Assembly: GCA_964503895.1 (NCBI GenBank) | Contig: CAZDCF010000057.1 | Coordinates: 1 to 5,983, forward strand | Direction: 5' to 3' | From: Nitronereus sp964503895 | Lineage (GTDB): Bacteria > Nitrospirota > Nitrospiria > Nitrospirales > UBA8639 | DNA length: 5,983 nucleotides | Part shown: piece after piece, positions 5,959-5,983 of the stretch | How positions within the stretch are numbered: position 1 is the first letter of the stretch | How the letters are laid out: each line of letters starts with the position of its first letter | Notes under the pieces: generated by a model | What the model was told of the DNA's origin: nothing | The model's input: the letters and a program-made list of their open reading frames with translations, nothing else | Database searches by the model: none | Translations under genes and position numbers: made by a program

Positions 5959-5983
5959 AAGTCCGCTCCTTTGTTAAAACAGG

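Overview
The window looks like ordinary chromosomal DNA from a Gram-negative bacterium. Base composition is moderate (mid-to-high forties percent G+C by eye), gene packing is dense, Shine-Dalgarno sites are mostly clear, and both ATG and GTG starts occur. The gene set (AnmK peptidoglycan recycling kinase, BolA plus monothiol glutaredoxin, a MidA/NDUFAF7-type methyltransferase, a Sec-exported small protein) fits a free-living Gram-negative. A Nitrospirota-like origin is possible, but this is a weak impression and the window does not prove it. I see no mobile element, CRISPR array, phage gene, tRNA or rRNA.

Layout. (1) 1-290, plus: the 3' end of a gene I do not recognise, cut by the window edge. 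It converges on the next operon with only 3 bp between the stop codons. (2) 2472-294, minus: a tight three-gene operon of a GNAT acetyltransferase, anmK (ATGA overlap with the GNAT gene) and a membrane-anchored DUF2726-type protein (26 bp gap). (3) 2473-2585: a divergent promoter region. (4) 2586-3510, plus: a 59-residue zinc-ribbon protein (2586-2765) that is easily missed because it is so short, then a serine esterase/phospholipase of the alpha/beta-hydrolase family 25 bp later. (5) 3511-4217, plus: an extended -10 promoter, then a bolA-family gene and a glutaredoxin gene whose active site reads CGFT instead of the usual CGFS. A 12-bp perfect hairpin follows. (6) 5508-4381, minus: a MidA-family SAM-dependent methyltransferase, convergent with the glutaredoxin gene. 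(7) 5958-5611, minus: a 115-residue Sec-exported, Ala/Ser/Asn-rich, cysteine-free protein with a strong Shine-Dalgarno and a textbook intrinsic terminator.

How the genes work together. The clearest functional pair is BolA plus glutaredoxin, which by family knowledge form a [2Fe-2S]-bridged complex used in iron-sulfur cluster delivery. MidA/NDUFAF7 proteins assist assembly of respiratory complex I, an Fe-S-rich machine, so its placement opposite the BolA-Grx unit is suggestive but may be coincidental. AnmK feeds cell-wall recycling, but no murQ or other recycling gene is visible here. I did not find convincing evidence for a new multi-gene system. The most interesting items are the unlisted zinc-ribbon gene, the CGFT glutaredoxin, the degenerate membrane-anchored DUF2726 protein and the exported low-complexity protein.
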